5,899 nucleotides of DNA, taken from the NCBI GenBank assembly GCA_035293985.1, contig DATGLS010000021.1:1-5899 (forward strand), given 5' to 3'. This document shows, in pieces, positions 1-5,899 of this stretch. The notes beneath the pieces are model-generated. The model saw only the letters and a list, made by a program, of their open reading frames with translations, made no database searches and was not told the DNA's origin. The position numbers and the translations under genes are program-made. The stretch comes from JAVDCA01 sp035293985. GTDB taxonomy: Bacteria > Pseudomonadota > Alphaproteobacteria > Rhizobiales > Xanthobacteraceae. Positions within the stretch are counted from its first letter, which is position 1. Every line of letters starts with the position of its first letter.

Positions 1-61
1 AAGTCCGGCGGCGCGCGAGATCACCGCTCTTGCGGGAGAAGTCGGGAGGCTGGCGCGATGA
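1..61 (+). CDS. parA: C-terminal tail of a ParA-family partition ATPase (partial)
   Basis: The frame starting at base 2 reads SPAAREITALAGEVGRLAR and stops at TGA 59-61. The stop overlaps the ATG of the next gene as ATGA. Only 19 residues are present and no ATPase motif is visible. The call rests on the resemblance of this Ala/Glu-rich terminal helix to ParA C-termini and on the conserved position of a ParA gene immediately before the RHH and DUF2840 genes in this module. ParA proteins are Walker-type ATPases that segregate or stabilise plasmids and circularised elements. Identity of the tail is inference; that an ORF ends here is seen directly. Confidence 0.55.
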   Translation, partial: SPAAREITALAGEVGRLAR

Positions 62-312
62 CCCAGCGCTCTTCCAAACGCGCCTTCATCGCGCGGCCGG
101 CCGATCCTGAACGCTGGATCAAGACACCGGAACCGCGCTCCGGCGGCAACGGTGACGCCGCCGCTTTCACCGCGCGGCTGACGGTCGACATCACACCGGA
201 GCTGCGCGGCCGCATCAAGGTCGTCGCCTTCCAGCGCGGCCTAACCGTCGCGGACATGCTGCGCGACCTGCTCGCCCGCGAATTCCCTCCAGCCGAAGGA
301 GACCCGCAATGA
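58..312 (+). CDS. Small ribbon-helix-helix-like protein, possible ParA partner
   Basis: This is an 84-residue protein. The first 35 residues are basic, proline-rich and probably disordered. They are followed by a short strand, FTARLTVDIT (residues 37-46), and two predicted helices (about 47-59 and 62-75, containing LRGRIKVVAFQRG and VADMLRDLLAREF). This strand-helix-helix pattern is that of MetJ/Arc-type DNA-binding proteins, which bind operators or centromere-like repeats as dimers. It starts at ATG 58, eight bases after GGGAGG (44-49), and overlaps the ParA stop by four bases. It also overlaps DUF2840 downstream, so the genes are probably co-translated. Its place directly after ParA suggests a ParB/ParG-like partner role or autoregulation of the operon. 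The function is inferred; the fold is judged by eye only. Confidence 0.72.
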   Translation: MTQRSSKRAFIARPADPERWIKTPEPRSGGNGDAAAFTARLTVDITPELRGRIKVVAFQRGLTVADMLRDLLAREFPPAEGDPQ

Positions 313-818
313 CCGGTGCGCCCCACCTGCGCCTCCTGCCGTCGCCACTTCCCGCCGACAGCCTGACACGCGTCGAGCTGACCTGGATCGAGAAGAAGGT
401 CGAATACTGGATCCGCTTCGGCAGGGAGAAGGACGAGCAGATCCTCGACCGGCGCCGCCGCGTGCTCACCTTCGCACCCAACAGCACCTTCGCCTTCGTG
501 CGCTGGGCCTCCAATGACCATGGCACCATCCTCTCTCGCATCGACATCGTGCGCGCGATCACGCCCGGCGAGCGCTATCAGACGCTGCCCTTCGTGCGCC
601 CCGGCGGCGACATCCTCCTCAAGATGGAGGGCTGGCCGAAGATCGAGCGCGTCCTCCAGATCGTCGATGCGATCGAGGCAATCGGCATCGATCCGGCCGA
701 GGTGTCGCCGCATCACTGGCGCCACGTCCACAACCGCCTGACCGCCGGCCAGGAGCCGCGCCGCTACACTGTCGAGCAGCATCGGGCGCTCCTCCTGCGG
801 CGGAGGGTCGAGCCGTGA
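309..818 (+). CDS. DUF2840 domain-containing protein
   Basis: This 169-residue protein matches the DUF2840 family in sequence character and in position between the ParA/RHH genes and the S26 peptidase. Recognisable blocks are a Trp/Tyr-rich segment (VEYWIRFGREKDEQILDRRR, residues 31-50), the core FAFVRWASNDHGTILSRIDI (61-80), LPFVRPGGDILLKMEGWPK (93-111) and a His-rich stretch SPHHWRHVHNRL (133-144). There is no signal peptide or membrane segment, so it is probably cytoplasmic. The start ATG 309 follows AAGGAG (296-301) by seven bases and overlaps the upstream stop. Its own stop overlaps the GTG of the peptidase gene. No biochemical role is known to me for this family; it occurs with conjugation modules. 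Confidence 0.88.
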   Translation: MTGAPHLRLLPSPLPADSLTRVELTWIEKKVEYWIRFGREKDEQILDRRRRVLTFAPNSTFAFVRWASNDHGTILSRIDIVRAITPGERYQTLPFVRPGGDILLKMEGWPKIERVLQIVDAIEAIGIDPAEVSPHHWRHVHNRLTAGQEPRRYTVEQHRALLLRRRVEP

Positions 819-1378
819 CGCGCTTCGGCTATGTCATGACGACCTCCTTCGCCGTGGTGGCGGTCGGCGGCCTCTACTGCCTTCCGGTCGCCCCGAAGCT
901 CATCTGGAACGCGTCGGCCAGCGTGCCGCTCGGCCTCTATTCCATCGAACCGGCGCGGCACCTCGACGTCACCGACCTCGTCGCCGTCGCGACGCCCGAA
1001 CCGCTCGCCTCCTTCATGGCCGAGCGCCGCTATCTGCCGCGCGGCGTGCCGTTGATGAAGCGCGTCGCCGCCATTGCTGGCCAGCAGGTTTGCCGGGACG
1101 GATCGCACATCACGATCGACGGCATCGACATGGGCGAGGCGCTGGCGCGCGACCGCGCCGGCCGCGCCCTGCCGTCCTGGCAGGGCTGCCGCCGCATCGC
1201 CGACGGGGAAGTCTTCCTCATGAACTGGGCCGCTCCCGACAGCATGGACGGCCGCTACTTCGGCCCGCTCTCCACGAACACGATCATCGGCCGCGCGATC
1301 CCACGGCGACGGCCGCTTCCACTGGCGCGCCGCAACGCGGTGACGGCGCGCGGGAGACATCCCCTTCACCGCACATAG
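815..1378 (+). CDS. traF: TraF-type S26 signal peptidase (conjugative pilin maturation), altered C-terminus
   Basis: This 187-residue member of the S26 family resembles RP4 TraF, a membrane-bound serine/lysine protease that trims and cyclises the TrbC pilin. A hydrophobic segment lies at about residues 5-24. The catalytic Ser is probably Ser36 in NASASVPLGLYS, and the Lys general base is Lys82 in GVPLMKRVAAIAG. The conserved box PDSMDGRYFGPL is at 141-152. The start is GTG 815, after GGAGGG (802-807), overlapping the DUF2840 stop as GTGA. After GRAIP (about residue 163) the tail turns into an Arg/Pro-rich stretch unlike relatives. The other frame from 1305 reads GDGRFHWRAATR then stops at 1341-1343, which looks like the original ending. 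The catalytic part is intact, so activity is possible. Confidence 0.9.
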   Translation: MTRFGYVMTTSFAVVAVGGLYCLPVAPKLIWNASASVPLGLYSIEPARHLDVTDLVAVATPEPLASFMAERRYLPRGVPLMKRVAAIAGQQVCRDGSHITIDGIDMGEALARDRAGRALPSWQGCRRIADGEVFLMNWAAPDSMDGRYFGPLSTNTIIGRAIPRRRPLPLARRNAVTARGRHPLHRT

Positions 1379-1388
1379 GGAGCTTTCA

Positions 1389-1723
1389 ATGCCACAGATC
1401 GGAGAGTTCACCCGCACCAAGAACGGCTATACCGGCCATGTCCGCACGCTCACGCTCAACAGCGAGATCGTGCTCATTCCGGCCGAGCATTCCGACGCCG
1501 AGAACGCGCCGGATTATCGCGTCCATCTCGCGACAGCAACGGGCCTGAAATCGGCGCCGGCTGGAAGCGCACTGGCGAGAAGGCCGGCGACTACGTCTCC
1601 GTCCAGATCGACGATCCGGCGCTCAGCCAGCCGATCCGCGCCAACCTGTTCCAGTCGGGCGACGCGAAGTCCGTCCGGGGCCTGCACTGGAACCGTCCCC
1701 AGAAGCGGCCGGAGCGGGACTGA
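1389..1723 (+). pseudogene. DUF736 family protein, interrupted by one -1 frameshift
   Basis: DUF736 proteins are small (about 100-115 residues), cytoplasmic, and sit beside conjugation genes; their role is not established. The start ATG 1389 follows AGGGAG (1377-1382). Codons 1-47 read correctly from MPQIGEFTRTKNGYTGHVRT to the block PDYRVHL ending at 1529. The family sequence then continues one frame back from GAC 1532, with DSNGPEIGAGWKRTGEKAG, IDDPALSQPIRANLFQSG and the terminal LHWNRPQKRPERD, stopping at TGA 1721-1723. Restoring one base (a G, giving GGC) at 1530/1531 yields a normal 111-residue protein. Read as given, translation leaves the family at codon 48 and runs out of frame into the next gene up to 2024. 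No slippery heptamer is visible. Either recent inactivation or a sequence error fits. Confidence 0.85.
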
Positions 1724-1727
1724 GGCG

Positions 1728-2501
1728 ATGCCCATCCGCTCGACATCGCGGAAACGGAGTGAGGCCGCCGGGCGACGCTCGCTCGTCCGGCGTCTTCCCG
1801 CTCTTCTCCTTTCCGGCCTGCTGATCGCCGCGCCGTTCACCAGCGTTGCGCTTGCGCAGAACGCGCCTGACGGGCGCGTCCTCAGAGCGCGCATCCGATT
1901 ACCGACTACATCGCAGAAGCCGCGCGGCGCTTCGGCGTCCCCATCGCTTGGATATGGGCCGTCATGGACGCGGAAAGCGCCCGCGATGTGCGCGCCGTAT
2001 CGCGCAAGGGCGCGATGGGCTTGATGCAGATCTGCCGGACACCTGGTCGGAGCTGCGCGCCCGCTACGGTCTCGGTCGCGATCCGTTCGATCCGCACGAC
2101 AACATCCTCGCCGGCGCCGCGTACTTGCGCGAGATGCACGACCGCTACGGTTCGCCGGTTTCCTCGCGGCCTACAACGCCGGCCCGCAGCGTTATGACGA
2201 ATACCTCGCCGGGGTACGCGCATTGCCGGCGGAGACCCGCGCCTATGTCGCTTTGCTGGCGCCCCTTATCGGCGGCGAACCGTTCGAGAGCGTGACCGCG
2301 ATTGCGCCCGATCCGCTCGCCTGGACGCGCTCGCCCTTGTTCGTCGTGCACGCGAACAGCGGTGCGAATGCAGGACCATCGCAAGACCAGCGCGTGTCCG
2401 GCAACAACGCGACGGCATCGCGCACGCATGAGGCGATATCGCTTTCACCGCGCTCGTCCGGGCTTTTCGTGGCTTCGGCAAGTCCGGAGCCCCGGCAATG
2501 A
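1728..2501 (+). pseudogene. VirB1-like lytic transglycosylase, interrupted by three -1 frameshifts
   Basis: The product would be a periplasmic SLT-type transglycosylase that cleaves peptidoglycan to let the secretion channel through. From ATG 1728 a signal peptide is clear: Arg-rich start, hydrophobic core LPALLLSGLLIAA, likely cleavage after ALA (residue 43). The frame is lost between about 1880 and 1892. It resumes one frame back with HPITDYIAEAARRFGVP and the catalytic box DAESARDVRAVS, with Glu at 1973-1975, then GAMGLMQI. A second shift at 2032/2033 leads to PDTWSELRARYGLGRDP and AGAAYLREMHDRYGSP. A third at about 2158 leads to FLAAYNAGPQRYDEYLAG, and the frame then stays open to TGA 2499-2501. 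Three restored bases give about 258 residues, a normal length. No in-frame stop or motif loss is seen apart from the shifts. The ribosome site is weak (GAGG at 1722-1725), and the ATG lies four bases past the DUF736 stop. Confidence 0.85.
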
Positions 2502-2589
2502 GGCGCTCCCTGCCGGATCGTGGTCTGGCGCGCCCCAGCGCATCGGAGCGTGCGATGAGGCGGGAGGGCGCAACCCCGACCGCACGATG

Positions 2590-2597
2590 GCAGGATA
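2590..2597 (-). other. Predicted nic site, TATCCTG^C core
   Basis: The + strand reads GCAGGATA, so the minus strand reads TATCCTGC. This is the nic consensus of RP4 (ATCCTG^C) and of Agrobacterium T-DNA borders. With two more bases the + strand TGGCAGGATA (2588-2597) equals the first ten bases of a T-DNA border. By analogy the cut lies on the minus strand between the complements of 2591 and 2590. The relaxase would then hold the 5' end that leads toward lower coordinates. The encoded relaxase is of the same MOBP/VirD2 class. Confidence 0.75.
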
Positions 2598-2601
2598 AAG
2601 G

Positions 2602-2618
2602 GGCGCGATGTGCGCGCC
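2602..2618. repeat. Inverted repeat beside nic (GGCGCG / CGCGCC)
   Basis: The perfect arms GGCGCG (2602-2607) and CGCGCC (2613-2618) are separated by ATGTG, and the repeat starts four bases after the nic core. In IncP-type oriTs an inverted repeat on this side of nic binds an accessory protein or the relaxase. This one could have the same role or could extrude as a hairpin when the strand is single. Confidence 0.65.
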
Positions 2619-2734
2619 GTGACGGTTGTGCTTTTTCAATAGCTTGCATGCCGAAACCGCGAGGTGCGCCGTCCCGGCGCAGCCTGCGCCTTCGGCACTT
2701 TTGCAATGAGTTCCAGCTCTTGGTGCGATGTGCG
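2605..2734 (+). repeat. Direct repeat GCGATGTGCG, two copies 120 bases apart
   Basis: Exact copies lie at 2605-2614 (inside the nic-side inverted repeat) and 2725-2734 (just before the relaxase start). Each is preceded by G and one variable base, so GNGCGATGTGCG is shared. The second copy contains the upstream in-frame ATG 2728. This suggests that ATG belongs to a DNA element and is not the relaxase start. Possibly both are protein-binding sites; chance is not excluded in such GC-rich DNA. Confidence 0.4.
2649..2697 (+). repeat. Nested and mutually exclusive hairpins upstream of the relaxase gene
   Basis: An outer stem pairs TGCCGAA (2649-2655) with TTCGGCA (2691-2697). Inside it are three related elements: TGCGCCG (2665-2671), its complement CGGCGCA (2675-2681) and TGCGCC again (2685-2690), each separated by three bases. 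The middle element can pair with either neighbour, so two hairpins compete. In DNA this may be an oriT recognition or termination structure. In the transcript it lies 49-81 bases before the relaxase ATG and could act as an attenuator. The following ACTTTTGC is too weak to call a terminator with confidence. Confidence 0.6.
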
Positions 2735-2745
2735 GGGCCGCTGCC

Positions 2746-4485
2746 ATGAGCGCCGAGGACGACTTCCGCATCCGCCCTGGCCGCATTCGCTCGACGCGCG
2801 CGCAGCGGGCGCGGCCCTTCATCGCCCAGGCGCTCGCCGCCGCTCAGCGCGCCGGCGGCTCCGTCTCCCGCAAGGGGACGATCGGGCCCGGCCATCGCTC
2901 GCGCTTCGGCCGCGGCCAGCGCGCCGCGGTGCAGGCCAACCGGCTCATCACGTCGCGCTCGCGCGGCGCCGTCGTGAAGGCGCGCGTCGTCCGCCACGGC
3001 GCACGCGGCGCGCCGCTCGCGACCCATCTCGGCTATCTGCGGCGCGAGGGCGTCACCCGGGACGGAGAGAAAGCGCGGCTCTTTGGTCCCGGTACTGACG
3101 ACGCCGATCCGAAGGCTTTCGCGGAGCGCTGCGCCGACGATCGCCACCACTTCCGCTTCATCGTGTCGCCGGACGACGCGATCGAGATGGCGGACCTCAA
3201 GCGGTTCACCCGCGACCTGGTCGGCCAGATGGAGAAGGATCTCGGGACGTCTCTCGACTGGGTGGCAGTCGATCACTGGAACACCGAGCACCCCCATGTC
3301 CACCTGATCGTGCGCGGCGTTCGTGACGATGGCGAGAACCTCGTCATCGCGCGCGATTACATCAAGGAAGGGATGCGCGACCGGGCGCGTGATCTGATCA
3401 CCCAGGAGCTCGGCCCGCGCACCGATCGCGACATCCGCACCGCGCTGGAGCGCCAGATCGAGGCCGAGCGCTGGACGAACCTCGACCGCCAGCTTGCGCG
3501 CGACGCCCATCGGACGGGCATCATCGATCTCGCGCCGCATTCCGGCCGCCAGCCCGACGAATTCCATGCGCTGAAGGTTGGCCGCCTGCGCAAGCTGGAG
3601 GCCCTCGGCCTCGCCGATCAGATCGGGCCGGGTCAATGGATCATCTCCGATGAGGCCGAGAAACGCCTGCGCCAGCTCGGCGAGCGCGGCGACATCATCA
3701 AGCGGATCCATCGCGGTCTCGCGGAGCGCGGACTCGAACGCGGGCCTTCAAGCTACGTGCTGGCCGGCGAAAGCCTTGACGAGCCGATCGTCGGCCGCTT
3801 GCTGGCGCGCGGGCTCGACGACGAGTTGAAGGGGACCGCCTACGCCGTCGTCGACGGCGTCGATGGCCGCACCCATCACATCAGGCTCACCGATCTCAAC
3901 GCCGCCGGGGACTCCGCTCCCGGTTCGATCGTCGAGCTGCGCCGGTTCGACGACGCCCAGGGTCGGCGGCGCGTCGCGCTCGCCGTCCGGTCGGACCTTC
4001 CGCTCGAGCAGCAGATCACGGCGAACGGCGCCACCTGGCTCGACCGCCAGGCCATCGCGCGCGAGCCGGTCCCGCTCGGCGGCGGCGGTTTCGGTGCGGA
4101 GGTCCGAGAGGCCCTCGACCGCCGCGCCGAGCATCTCATCGCTCAGGGCCTGGCCGAGCGGCAAAGCCGCGGCGTCAGCTTCAGCCGCAACCTGGTCGAG
4201 ACGCTGCGGCGTCGGGAGCTCGACGCGCTGCGCGAATGTCTCACGACCGAGACCGACCAGACGGCCGTCAAGACCGGCGCCGGCGAATACCTGGCCGGCA
4301 CATACCGCCGCCGCTTCGATCTCGCCTCGGGACGCTTCGCGATGCTCGACGATGGCCTCGGCTTCCAGCTCGTGCCCTGGTCGCCCTCGCTCGAACGGCA
4401 TCTCGGCCGCCATGTCTCCGGCGTCGCGCGCGGCGACGGCGGGATCGACTGGAGCTTCGGCCGCAAGCGGGGGATCGGCCTGTGA
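2746..4485 (+). CDS. rlxS: MOBP/VirD2-like relaxase with DUF3363 (RlxS type)
   Basis: This 579-residue relaxase nicks oriT and pilots the transferred strand. The start ATG 2746 was chosen because family members begin like MSAEDDFRIRPGRIRS; ATG 2728, six codons earlier, is also open. The N-terminus is strongly basic (about residues 10-85). Tyr97 in THLGYLRREGV is the likely nucleophile, comparable to the VirD2 Tyr in a similar context. HFRFIVSPDDA (about 135-145) is the second motif. The metal-binding motif DHWNTEHPHVHLIVRG contains His177, His182, His184 and His186. The C-terminal half from about residue 245 corresponds to DUF3363, ending in GGIDWSFGRKRGIGL. The reading frame is intact, in contrast to the genes just upstream. 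It lies directly after the putative oriT and 28 bases before the TraG ATG, so it is likely co-transcribed with traG. No good Shine-Dalgarno sequence is visible. Confidence 0.93.
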   Translation: MSAEDDFRIRPGRIRSTRAQRARPFIAQALAAAQRAGGSVSRKGTIGPGHRSRFGRGQRAAVQANRLITSRSRGAVVKARVVRHGARGAPLATHLGYLRREGVTRDGEKARLFGPGTDDADPKAFAERCADDRHHFRFIVSPDDAIEMADLKRFTRDLVGQMEKDLGTSLDWVAVDHWNTEHPHVHLIVRGVRDDGENLVIARDYIKEGMRDRARDLITQELGPRTDRDIRTALERQIEAERWTNLDRQLARDAHRTGIIDLAPHSGRQPDEFHALKVGRLRKLEALGLADQIGPGQWIISDEAEKRLRQLGERGDIIKRIHRGLAERGLERGPSSYVLAGESLDEPIVGRLLARGLDDELKGTAYAVVDGVDGRTHHIRLTDLNAAGDSAPGSIVELRRFDDAQGRRRVALAVRSDLPLEQQITANGATWLDRQAIAREPVPLGGGGFGAEVREALDRRAEHLIAQGLAERQSRGVSFSRNLVETLRRRELDALRECLTTETDQTAVKTGAGEYLAGTYRRRFDLASGRFAMLDDGLGFQLVPWSPSLERHLGRHVSGVARGDGGIDWSFGRKRGIGL

Positions 4486-4513
4486 CGAGAGGATCGGACA
4501 AGGAGACCGCGTG

Positions 4514-5899
4514 ATGTCCGCGACCAAGATTCTCTGGGGTCAGATTCTGGTCGTCGCGCTGATCATCCTCGCGACGACCTGGGGCGCGACGGAATGGACG
4601 GCATGGCGATTGGGCTTCCAGGCACAGCTCGGCGAACCCTGGTTCGTCGTGTTCGGCTGGCCGGTCTACTATCCCCCCTCCTTCTATGCGTGGTGGTTCT
4701 TCTACGACGCCTATGCCCCGGCGATCTTCGTGGAGGGCGCCTATATCGCGGCGTCGGGCGGGTTCATGGCGATCGCCGCCGCAATCGCCATGTCGGTATG
4801 GCGGGCCCGCGAGGCGAAGAACGTCGACACCTATGGCTCGGCGCGATGGGCCCGGCCCGATGAGGTGAAGGCCGCCGGCCTCCTCGGCCCCGACGGCGTC
4901 GTGCTCGGCAAGCTCGGCCGCGACTACCTCCGGCACGACGGACCCGAGCACGTCCTCTGCTTTGCCCCGACCCGGAGCGGCAAGGGCGTCGGGCTCGTCA
5001 TCCCGTCCCTGCTCACCTGGCCCGGCAGCGCCATCGTCCACGATATCAAGGGCGAGAACTGGCAGCTCACCTCCGGCTTCCGCGCGCGGCACGGTCGCGT
5101 GCTGCTGTTCGATCCGACCAACGCGAGGTCGTCGGCCTACAATCCTCTGCTCGAAGTCCGGCGCGGGGAGTGGGAAGTCAGGGACGTCCAGAACATCGCC
5201 GACATCCTGGTCGACCCTGAAGGCTCGCTCGAGAAGAGGAATCATTGGGAGAAGACCTCCCATGCGCTGCTGGTCGGCGCGATCCTTCACGTGCTCTATG
5301 CGGAGGAGGACAAGACGCTCGCCGGCGTCGCCTGCTTCCTCTCCGATCCGCGCCGCCCGATCGAATCGACGCTCGCCGCCATGATGAAGACCCCGCATCT
5401 CGGGGAAGCCGGACCGCACCCGGTCATCGCCAGCGCCGCGCGCGAGCTCCTCAACAAGTCGGACAACGAACGCAGCGGCGTTCTGAGCACCGCCATGTCC
5501 TTCCTCGGCCTCTACCGCGACCCCGTCGTCGCGGCCGTCACGCGCCGCTGCGATTGGCGCATCACCGACATCGTCGGCGGCGCGCAGCCGACGACGCTCT
5601 ACCTCGTTGTGCCGCCGTCCGACATCGCCCGCACCAAGCCGCTGATCCGCCTGATCCTCAATCAGATCGGACGGCGGCTGACCGAAGATCTCCATGCGAA
5701 GACCCGCCGACACCGCCTGCTTCTCATGCTCGACGAGTTTCCCGCGCTCGGCCGTCTCGACTTCTTCGAGAGCGCGCTGGCGTTCATGGCCGGCTACGGG
5801 TTGAAGTCGTTTCTGATCGCGCAGAGCCTCAACCAGATCGAGAAGGCCTACGGCCCGAACAACTCGATCCTCGACAATTGCCATGTGCGAGTGAGCTTT
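4514..5899 (+). CDS. traG: TraG/VirD4 type IV coupling protein (partial, runs off the right edge)
   Basis: This is an inner-membrane hexameric ATPase that links the relaxase-DNA complex to the type IV secretion channel. The 462 codons present are open throughout. Two membrane segments lie at about residues 7-25 and 73-95, separated by an aromatic-rich periplasmic loop (WPVYYPPSFYAWWFFYDAY, 49-67). The conserved DTYGSARWA (105-113) precedes the Walker A motif APTRSGKGVG (151-160) and the block HDIKGENWQLTSGFR (176-190). Walker B is RLLLMLDEFPALGRL (401-415, Asp407-Glu408), followed by GLKSFLIAQSLNQI (429-442). About 200 C-terminal residues are missing compared with full-length relatives near 650. 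AAGGAG (4500-4505) sits eight bases before ATG 4514; GTG 4511 is an in-frame alternative but too close to that site. Confidence 0.95.
   Translation, partial: MSATKILWGQILVVALIILATTWGATEWTAWRLGFQAQLGEPWFVVFGWPVYYPPSFYAWWFFYDAYAPAIFVEGAYIAASGGFMAIAAAIAMSVWRAREAKNVDTYGSARWARPDEVKAAGLLGPDGVVLGKLGRDYLRHDGPEHVLCFAPTRSGKGVGLVIPSLLTWPGSAIVHDIKGENWQLTSGFRARHGRVLLFDPTNARSSAYNPLLEVRRGEWEVRDVQNIADILVDPEGSLEKRNHWEKTSHALLVGAILHVLYAEEDKTLAGVACFLSDPRRPIESTLAAMMKTPHLGEAGPHPVIASAARELLNKSDNERSGVLSTAMSFLGLYRDPVVAAVTRRCDWRITDIVGGAQPTTLYLVVPPSDIARTKPLIRLILNQIGRRLTEDLHAKTRRHRLLLMLDEFPALGRLDFFESALAFMAGYGLKSFLIAQSLNQIEKAYGPNNSILDNCHVRVSF

Larger units (their letters stand above)
2549..2697 (-). other. Putative origin of transfer (oriT) region
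   Basis: The 244 bases between the transglycosylase stop and the relaxase start have no plausible gene but are dense in structure. They hold an exact nic-like core on the minus strand (2590-2597), a 6-bp inverted repeat four bases from it (2602-2618), an AT-rich stretch (about 2626-2649), nested hairpins (2649-2697), and a pair CGTGCG/CGCACG (2549-2554 and 2581-2586) on the other side of the nic core. RP4-type oriTs have a nic site flanked by an accessory-protein inverted repeat, often next to the relaxase gene. This arrangement is the same. The boundaries are my estimate; identification is inference from motif and position. Confidence 0.72.

Noticed and set aside
1530..2160. Programmed -1 ribosomal frameshifting
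   Set aside because: All shifts are -1, but no X XXY YYZ slippery heptamer is seen at any site, and three programmed shifts in one gene would be without parallel.
1846..2295. Separate small genes made from ORF pieces at 1846-2295, 1964-2197 and 2223-2501
   Set aside because: Each piece carries consecutive parts of one transglycosylase (catalytic Glu box, PDTW block, AAYNAGP block) in successive frames, so they are fragments of one broken gene.
2701..2729. Sigma-70-like promoter TTGCAA-17-TGCGAT before the relaxase gene
   Set aside because: The -10 match is only three of six bases and it would leave almost no leader before ATG 2746. I cannot support a promoter by eye.
2664..2749. Small ORFs in the 2502-2745 gap
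   Set aside because: They lack ribosome sites and family resemblance, and the region is better explained by oriT structure.
2266..3711. Long minus-strand ORF of 481 codons opposite the relaxase gene
   Set aside because: It is antisense to a well-supported relaxase with catalytic motifs. Its Arg/Ala-rich composition is what GC-rich coding DNA yields on the opposite strand, and it has no recognisable motif.
4268..5884. Minus-strand ORF of 538 codons opposite TraG
   Set aside because: The + strand frame encodes TraG with Walker A and B and two membrane segments. The antisense reading is a compositional shadow.

Overview
This GC-rich window (codon third positions almost all G or C) reads as the mobilisation module of an integrative and conjugative element or conjugative plasmid of an alphaproteobacterium, of the type found in rhizobia, sphingomonads and relatives. 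The gene order ParA, small ribbon-helix-helix protein, DUF2840, TraF-type S26 peptidase, DUF736, lytic transglycosylase, RlxS-type relaxase (DUF3363), TraG is a known conserved set. All genes are on the + strand. Both ends are cut: only the last 19 residues of ParA and the first 462 residues of TraG are present.

Layout: bases 1-1378 are a tightly overlapping block (ParA tail, RHH protein, DUF2840, TraF peptidase) joined by 4-base ATGA/GTGA stop-start overlaps. Bases 1389-2501 hold DUF736 and a VirB1-like lytic transglycosylase. Both are recognisable over their full length but broken: one -1 frameshift in DUF736 and three in the transglycosylase. The 3' end of the peptidase gene also seems to have changed frame. 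Bases 2502-2745 carry no gene, and I read them as the origin of transfer. They contain, on the minus strand, a TATCCTG^CCA sequence identical to the nic core of the IncP/T-DNA-border class, a 6-bp-arm inverted repeat four bases away, and a nested set of hairpins. Bases 2746-4485 encode an intact MOBP/VirD2-like relaxase, and from 4514 to the window end runs the TraG/VirD4 coupling ATPase.

How they fit together: the relaxase would nick the adjacent oriT and stay bound to the 5' end. TraG would deliver the complex to a type IV secretion channel, presumably trb genes beyond the right edge. The transglycosylase would open peptidoglycan and the TraF peptidase would mature the pilin. By analogy with T-DNA borders, the nick polarity sends the ParA side into the recipient first and the relaxase/TraG side last. 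The most notable points are the unannotated oriT with its alternating hairpins and the cluster of frameshifts restricted to the segment just in front of it.
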